A stretch of DNA of 64,000 nt from CBDAPI01 sp965248635 (lineage in GTDB: Bacteria > Acidobacteriota > UBA6911 > RPQK01 > CBDAPI01): assembly GCA_965248635.1 (NCBI GenBank), contig OZ252114.1:2790001-2854000 (forward strand), written 5' to 3'. The position numbers were made by a program, and so were the translations under genes. This document shows positions 59,494 to 64,000 of the stretch, piece after piece. Every line of letters begins with the position of its first letter. The stretch's first letter is position 1. Below the pieces are notes generated by a model. That model searched no databases, was not told the DNA's origin, and saw only the letters and a list, made by a program, of their open reading frames with translations.

Positions 59494-61074
59494 TCAAAAC
59501 TTGATGAGCTGAGCATAGGAAATCGCCGGAATCTTGCGGATCCTGGTCATCACCTCCTCGGGCACCGGGTTGTCCGTGTTGATGACCCCCAGCGTCTGTG
59601 AAAGGCTGTCCTCGCGGCCCAGAACGAACGAGGCAATGTTGACCGCACTCTTTCCCAGGAGGGTTCCAACCGCTCCAATAACACCTGGAGTGTCCTGGTT
59701 GCGGATAAAGAGAACGTAATCCCCGAGAGGTGTCTCGAGCGGAATTCCGTCGACCGAAGCAAGCCAGATCTTCCCCTGGTGCAGGATCGCCCCCTCCACC
59801 CATCCCGTCTCGTCGGGGTTGCCCAGTTGGACGCTGATCAAGTTGGCATGGTCTCTGCTGCTGCTGCTGACAGTTTCGATGACTTCAATGCCTCTCTGAC
59901 TCGCGTAGGTACGAGCATTCACTTCATTGACCGGTTCGGCCAGCATGGGCTGGAGGACGGCCTTCAGAATGTGGTTCGTGATCGGTCGGTAGTCCACCCC
60001 GGTCAGATCGCCGTAGTAGCGGATGCCGATTGAGCTGATGCGAATCTCACAAATCTGAGAAGCAAACGTGCCAAGCCTGGAAGCCAGATTCAAAAAGGGC
60101 GTGATCTTCTCCAGTTCCCCGATCGATAGGGAGGGGAAATTAACGGCATTTGTAATGAGACTTCTCTCGAGATAGTCCACCACCTGGGTTGCAATGGTAT
60201 GTCCGACCTGTTCCTGTGCTTCGACCGTTGAACCGGCAATATGGGGCGTCAGAATCACTCGATCCGACCGGAGCAGCCGTTCGTTGACCCGGGGCTCACT
60301 CTGAAAAACGTCGAGTGCGGCGCCGCCCAGCCTACCCTCTTCCAGGAAGTCCAGAAGATCATCCTCGGCGATGAGTCCCCCGCGGGCGGCGTTGATGAGA
60401 AAAGCTCCGGGTTTCATTCGCGACAGCGTCTTGCGGCTGATGATCTCCCGGGTCCCCTCGGTGAGCGGCAAGTGCAGGCTCAGGAAGTCGGACTCCTGAA
60501 CAACTGAGATCAGATCCGATAGTGTGACTTCCAGATCATTGGCGTAGCCCTGGCCCACGAAAGGGTCGTAGGCGATCACGCGCATTTGAAAGGCTTGCGC
60601 CCGCCGCGCCAGCAGTGATCCGATCTGTCCGAGACCCAGGATTCCCAGCGTTTTCCCTCTCAGTTCCTGGCCCACGAACGCCGCTTTGTTCCATTCGCCC
60701 GCCTTGACGGAGGCATCTGCGCCCGACAGTTTCCGGGCCAGGGCAATCAGCAGTGCGAAAGTGTGCTCTGCCGCGCTGATACTGTTCCCTCCGGGGGTAT
60801 TCATCACCAGGATCCCTTTTTGGGTAGCGGTGTCGAGATCAATATTATCAACACCAGAACCGGCGCGACCGATGGCCCGCAGTTCCGAGGCTGCCTCGAT
60901 CACCTCCGCTGTGACCTGCGTTCGACTGCGGACGATCAGCGCCGCAGCGTCCTGGATCTCGCTAAGTAGCTGGTCCTGGTTCAGATCCGTCTGGTAGCTT
61001 ACTTTCAGGCCGGACACCTTCATCAGAACGGCTCGTCCTTTTTCTGAGATTCGATCGGAGACGAGAATCTTCAT
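59494..61074 (-). CDS. serA: D-3-phosphoglycerate dehydrogenase
   Basis: SerA makes 3-phosphohydroxypyruvate, the first step of serine synthesis. The 526-residue long form has an N-terminal catalytic domain (ILVSDRISEKGRAVL), an NAD-binding domain (LGILGLGQIGSLLARRA, INAARGGLI, TPHIAGST), an intervening ASB domain and a C-terminal ACT domain (DTPGVIGAVGTLLGKSAVNIAS). It follows the class V aminotransferase by 24 bp, a serine-pathway pairing. Confidence 0.96.
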   Translation of the reverse strand: MKILVSDRISEKGRAVLMKVSGLKVSYQTDLNQDQLLSEIQDAAALIVRSRTQVTAEVIEAASELRAIGRAGSGVDNIDLDTATQKGILVMNTPGGNSISAAEHTFALLIALARKLSGADASVKAGEWNKAAFVGQELRGKTLGILGLGQIGSLLARRAQAFQMRVIAYDPFVGQGYANDLEVTLSDLISVVQESDFLSLHLPLTEGTREIISRKTLSRMKPGAFLINAARGGLIAEDDLLDFLEEGRLGGAALDVFQSEPRVNERLLRSDRVILTPHIAGSTVEAQEQVGHTIATQVVDYLERSLITNAVNFPSLSIGELEKITPFLNLASRLGTFASQICEIRISSIGIRYYGDLTGVDYRPITNHILKAVLQPMLAEPVNEVNARTYASQRGIEVIETVSSSSRDHANLISVQLGNPDETGWVEGAILHQGKIWLASVDGIPLETPLGDYVLFIRNQDTPGVIGAVGTLLGKSAVNIASFVLGREDSLSQTLGVINTDNPVPEEVMTRIRKIPAISYAQLIKF

Positions 61075-61098
61075 AGAGTACTTTCTGCAGGGAAGTAC

Positions 61099-62235
61099 TT
61101 AACCAGGCCAGGACGCCAGGGTAGCGCGCAGGCCGGACCCGTCGGGTTTCCTGCCACTCAACTCCCCGATCGCGAGTTCTAACCCTCCCACAACCGAAAC
61201 GACATCCAGGAAATCGAAATATCCGAGATGGGCGATCCTGAAGATCTTGCTTTTCAGTTTTCCCTGACCCCCTGCAATCTTGACACCAAACCGCTCTTCG
61301 AGCACTCGCATCAAGTCGGTAGCCTGGACCCCGGGTGGCGGGAAAGCGGCCGTTGCCGCGTTAGCCGGAGACGTGGACAGAAGGGTGCACCGCAGCGCGC
61401 GAAGTCCGGCCCGCGTGGCCCGGGCCATCTGCGCTGCCTCCTCGACGATCCTGTCAACACCCTGATCCAGGATCTCGCTGGTTGAGGCCAAGAGCGATTG
61501 GTAGAGGCTGACGGCAGGGGTGAAAGTTGTCTTACCCTGGCGTTGGCTCGCCACCTCTCGCCCCAGGTTGAAATAATAACCCCCGCCGTTGTCCCGTAGA
61601 CGGGTCAGGGCTCGTTGATTCAAAGATACGAACGCCAGCCCCGGAGACATGGCAAAGGATTTCTGGGAACCGCTGATGACTACATCCAGACCCCATTCGT
61701 CCGTGTGAACAGGCTGACTTCCCACAGCCGTAATGCCATCCACGACGAGAAGAACTTCAGGAAAACGCTCTCGGACGGTTTTTCCGATCGCTTCGAGATC
61801 GTGCATCGTCCCTGTCGAGGTTTCACAGCCCTGTAGAAACAAGGTCTTCACCCCCGGGTTTTTCTCGAGTTCTACACAGATTTCGGCCGCTTCTGCAGCC
61901 TCGCCGGGGTCTTTCGAGAGAGTGACACAGGAGTGCCCGTGTGCCTGACAGATTTCGCCCCAGCGCTCACCGAATTTTCCGATGACAACCGTCATAGCCG
62001 GGGTCTTGGTACTCACTAGATTGGCCACCGTGGCTTCCATAGCGCCCGTGCCCGAGCAGCTGAGAATCACCAGGTCTCCGGTCGTCTTGAAGATCTTCTG
62101 GAGGTTTTTTCGAGTGGTCAGAACAAGATCTCGAAACTCCTCGGTTCGGTGGTGAACGATCGGTTTCGAGGCGGCCAGTTGCGCCGCCGGCATCAGCGGG
62201 GTGGGGCCCGGTGTGAAGATGCGGCGCTTGTACAC
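61099..62235 (-). CDS. Class V aminotransferase (alanine/serine-glyoxylate aminotransferase-like)
   Basis: The 378-residue PLP enzyme has IFTPGPTPLMPAAQLA at the N-terminus, SCSGTGAMEATVANLV, VVDGITAVGSQPVHTDEWGLDVV and the Schiff-base Lys in SGSQKSFAMSPGLAF. The family includes alanine-glyoxylate and serine-pyruvate aminotransferases. Position next to serA suggests it could supply the phosphoserine transamination step in place of SerC. That is inference. The C-terminal tail (GELSGRKPDGSGLRATLASWPG) is slightly longer than usual. Confidence 0.9.
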   Translation of the reverse strand: MYKRRIFTPGPTPLMPAAQLAASKPIVHHRTEEFRDLVLTTRKNLQKIFKTTGDLVILSCSGTGAMEATVANLVSTKTPAMTVVIGKFGERWGEICQAHGHSCVTLSKDPGEAAEAAEICVELEKNPGVKTLFLQGCETSTGTMHDLEAIGKTVRERFPEVLLVVDGITAVGSQPVHTDEWGLDVVISGSQKSFAMSPGLAFVSLNQRALTRLRDNGGGYYFNLGREVASQRQGKTTFTPAVSLYQSLLASTSEILDQGVDRIVEEAAQMARATRAGLRALRCTLLSTSPANAATAAFPPPGVQATDLMRVLEERFGVKIAGGQGKLKSKIFRIAHLGYFDFLDVVSVVGGLELAIGELSGRKPDGSGLRATLASWPG

Positions 62236-62305
62236 CGCGTCATGATATCACGTTGAAAAGAGCGGCCCATGGCGGTCAGGGCCGACTTCACGAACAGGTT
62301 TCATT

Positions 62306-62683
62306 TCAGGAATTTTTCTTATCGACCGACCAGATTCCGGCTCCTCTGCAGAGGATGAAGAGGAAGGCAAACGCGTAGAGTAGGGCTAGTTCCCCGCGGT
62401 TCTGAATCGGAAACAAGTCGTTTGGCTGGTGCTTCCAGAAATAGCCGACAAACATCTGACCAGAGGCCAGCAGCGCGGCAAAATTGGTAAACAAGCCCAC
62501 CGCTATCGCCACACCACCGACGAACTCGACGGTTCCAGCAACCCACATCAGCCCCGAGTTCGCCTGGCTCCCTCCGAAAGCGCCAAACAGCTTCTGGGCG
62601 CCGTGACAGGCGAAAAGCACTCCGAATGCGATCCTCATGAGCGCGTAGGCTGGTTCCGTGAGCTTAAGAAGTAACGACCGCAT
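62306..62683 (-). CDS. DoxX-family membrane protein
   Basis: The 125-residue protein has four membrane helices: ALMRIAFGVLFACHGAQKLFG, MWVAGTVEFVGGVAIAVGLF, FAALLASGQMFVGYFW and LALLYAFAFLFILCRGAGIW. The HGAQKLFG and GELALLY motifs are typical of DoxX. Members are linked to redox or quinone-related functions; no partner is evident here. Confidence 0.88.
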   Translation of the reverse strand: MRSLLLKLTEPAYALMRIAFGVLFACHGAQKLFGAFGGSQANSGLMWVAGTVEFVGGVAIAVGLFTNFAALLASGQMFVGYFWKHQPNDLFPIQNRGELALLYAFAFLFILCRGAGIWSVDKKNS

Positions 62684-63110
62684 GAGATTCCTCCGTCCAG
62701 GTTCGTGCTCCGTCGGTCACCCTTGAAGACCCTTGCCCAGCCATCCGATCAGGTGTCCGGCAGGCCCCCATTGTAGAACATTCATTTGAGTTGCGGGACC
62801 ACCAGCGGTCAGTTTTCTGAATCAGGGAAGGTGGATTACCCGGGAGTCGGATCAAAGAAGCGGACATGAACCATCCGTTGCTCTAACGGCTCGAGCGGGT
62901 TGGCCCCGATTCTTGGGATCTTGTGCTTGAGTTCTTCGGACAAGAGATGAAACGTCACTTTGGTACTCCTGGTTCGCACCTTCTCACAGTAGGGAATCGA
63001 CCCCAGAGCCTGAGGCTATTTTCTCAAATCAGGGAGACGTTCCCCGGGGGCTGGACAAGAGAAGAACCCTTTCACGGTCGGTCGGATCAACCTGTGGTAT
63101 AGTCGCCGCG
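62684..63110. other. 427-bp spacer without supported genes
   Basis: Between the divergent DoxX gene and the DUF6941-like gene I see no RNA gene, repeat or convincing ORF. A 67-codon minus-strand frame (62664-62867) has no family features. A -10 box for the right-hand gene lies at the end. Confidence 0.6.
63098..63103 (+). promoter_or_regulatory. -10 box, possibly leaderless transcript
   Basis: TATAGT ends 7 bp upstream of the ATG of the DUF6941-like gene, with no Shine-Dalgarno between. Same arrangement as upstream of ruvA. Confidence 0.4.
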
Positions 63111-63551
63111 ATGGCGCAGTTGCAGGCTTTATTACTCTGTGACCTGGTCGTAACGACGCCCGAGGGAAAGGTTCAGCTCCAGGGCCTCTTCGATGTCATC
63201 AACGCCTTTCAGTTGCCCACCAGGCATGGTCGCATGTGGGTCTTCTTTCGGTTTCTCATGGAGGAAGGCGACTGGGTTGAGGAGGGGAAGACCCGTACCG
63301 TGACAATGTACCTCGAGCGGCCCAGTGGGGAAACCGAAAGCCTTCCCAAAATGGAGGTGAAGGTCGGTCACCAGGGTACGGTTCAGGGATATGTTCAACT
63401 CCAGGGCCTTCCACTCAAACAGAAAGGTGAGCACTGGCTCGAACTGTTTTACGGGGAAAGCCGGGTGGGCCGATGCCGCTTCTTCGTTCGATTGACGGAG
63501 CCTCAGACGGTTCAGGCCCAACCCGTCGCCGGGTCAACTACCGTTCATTAA
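63111..63551 (+). CDS. DUF6941-like protein of unknown function
   Basis: The 146-residue soluble protein starts MAQLQALLLCDLVVTTPEGK and continues VQLQGLFDVINAFQLPTRHG. It is a beta-rich protein with C-terminal LELFYGESRVGRCRFFV. The 'CD-hhxxxxGKxxhxGhFD' N-terminal pattern matches what I recall of the DUF6941 family. The role is unknown. It is followed 70 bp later by an oxidoreductase gene. Confidence 0.75.
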   Translation: MAQLQALLLCDLVVTTPEGKVQLQGLFDVINAFQLPTRHGRMWVFFRFLMEEGDWVEEGKTRTVTMYLERPSGETESLPKMEVKVGHQGTVQGYVQLQGLPLKQKGEHWLELFYGESRVGRCRFFVRLTEPQTVQAQPVAGSTTVH

Positions 63552-63621
63552 TTGACTTTCCCATCAGCCGGTTTTACGATTCCCCCCGCATCCGCAACAC
63601 GAACGACTGACGGAGGGAAGA

Positions 63622-64000
63622 ATGCGAGTTGGTATTGTCGGCTACGGTTGGGCGGGTCAGGCACACGCGAGCGAATACAACGCAATCGAAGGGGTCGAAA
63701 CCACGGCGGTCTGCTCCCGTCGAGAACTGGACGAGTCGGAACTCTCGGCAAGGCATCGATCCAAGATCAGGGTTTTCAACGATCTCGAGGAGATGTGTCG
63801 AGCAGACATTGACCTGGTGTCGATCTGCACCCCCCATCCGTTCCACGCTGAGCAGGTGGAGATCGCCGCAAAAGCTGGAAAGAACCTTGTGATCGAGAAG
63901 CCGGTGGCGATCGATCTGGAAGGAGTCCGCCGCGTTGAGCAGGCGGTTCAATCGAGTGGGGTCCGAGCCATGGTTTGTTTTGAAGCCAAGGTTATCGGGC
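63622..64000 (+). CDS. Gfo/Idh/MocA-family oxidoreductase, N-terminal part (cut by window edge)
   Basis: The first 126 codons are present. The Rossmann NAD(P) motif MRVGIVGYGWAGQAHASEY is followed by LVSICTPHPFHAEQVEIAAK and VIEKPVAIDLEGVRRV, including the conserved EKP motif. GGAGGG lies upstream at 63612-63617. The substrate, usually a sugar or inositol, cannot be told from this half. The gene runs off the right edge in frame. Confidence 0.93.
   Translation, partial: MRVGIVGYGWAGQAHASEYNAIEGVETTAVCSRRELDESELSARHRSKIRVFNDLEEMCRADIDLVSICTPHPFHAEQVEIAAKAGKNLVIEKPVAIDLEGVRRVEQAVQSSGVRAMVCFEAKVIG

Noticed and set aside
62664..62867. 67-codon minus-strand frame beyond the DoxX gene
   Set aside because: No recognisable features and poor codon pattern; kept as empty spacer.

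Overview
The window is bacterial chromosome from a Gram-negative organism of about 58% GC by eye. Evidence for an outer membrane is a type IV pilus secretin with PilN/PilO, an Mla-type ABC ATPase and a CsgG-family protein. The gene set (bacterial microcompartment (BMC) shell protein with class II aldolase, MoxR/DUF58/transglutaminase, NSS transporter with MetS, KorAB, FadN-like protein) would fit Acidobacteriota or a neighbouring phylum. There is no rRNA or other decisive marker, so this placement is inference.

Layout. 0-1.2 kb: the end of a BMC locus. 1.3-7.4 kb: ruvAB and a MoxR-DUF58-transglutaminase operon. 7.4-13 kb: a CsgG-family protein, surE, a DedA-like protein, tRNA-Pro, acyP, apt, a TPR protein, tRNA-Arg, dgt. 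13-17 kb: yceD-rpmF-fabD-fabG-acpP-fabF. 17-22.3 kb: pgpH-ybeY-corC-ribD. 22.3-32.4 kb: a long minus-strand run, pilN-pilO-pilP/pilQ-peptidase-accB-accC-two NSS transporters-metS-KHE-like protein-crp. 32.5-37.8 kb: rplM-rpsI-rpsB-tsf-pyrH-frr and lepB. 37.9-42.3 kb: carAB. 42.4-44.1 kb: an intact IS1380-type element. 44.1-45.4 kb: a GlmU uridyltransferase domain and a TPR protein. 45.6-54.1 kb: a radical SAM protein coupled to P5C dehydrogenase, then korAB and a FadN-like protein, which looks like an amino-acid or acyl-CoA catabolic block. 54.1-64 kb: ABC ATPase, tpx, a threonine dehydratase-like enzyme, DinB, rhomboid protease, serA with a class V aminotransferase, DoxX, a DUF6941-like protein and a Gfo/Idh/MocA oxidoreductase cut by the right edge.

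The intergenic DNA is the most unusual part. At least five short non-coding elements (about 120-180 bp, several with clear terminal inverted repeats) sit at gene ends, often directly on a stop codon. Their termini differ, but they share a central core with a small hairpin whose arms covary between copies. One copy has a convincing 5-bp target duplication, and another was apparently hit by the IS1380-type element. GTTCCACG/CAACTTT-type and CTTGCC hexamer simple repeats are also scattered.

Four genes (crp, an NSS transporter, the pilP/pilQ junction, P5C dehydrogenase) carry apparent single-base indels, all in or beside homopolymer runs. Either the assembly has residual homopolymer errors or these loci are genuinely frameshifted; raw reads would decide.
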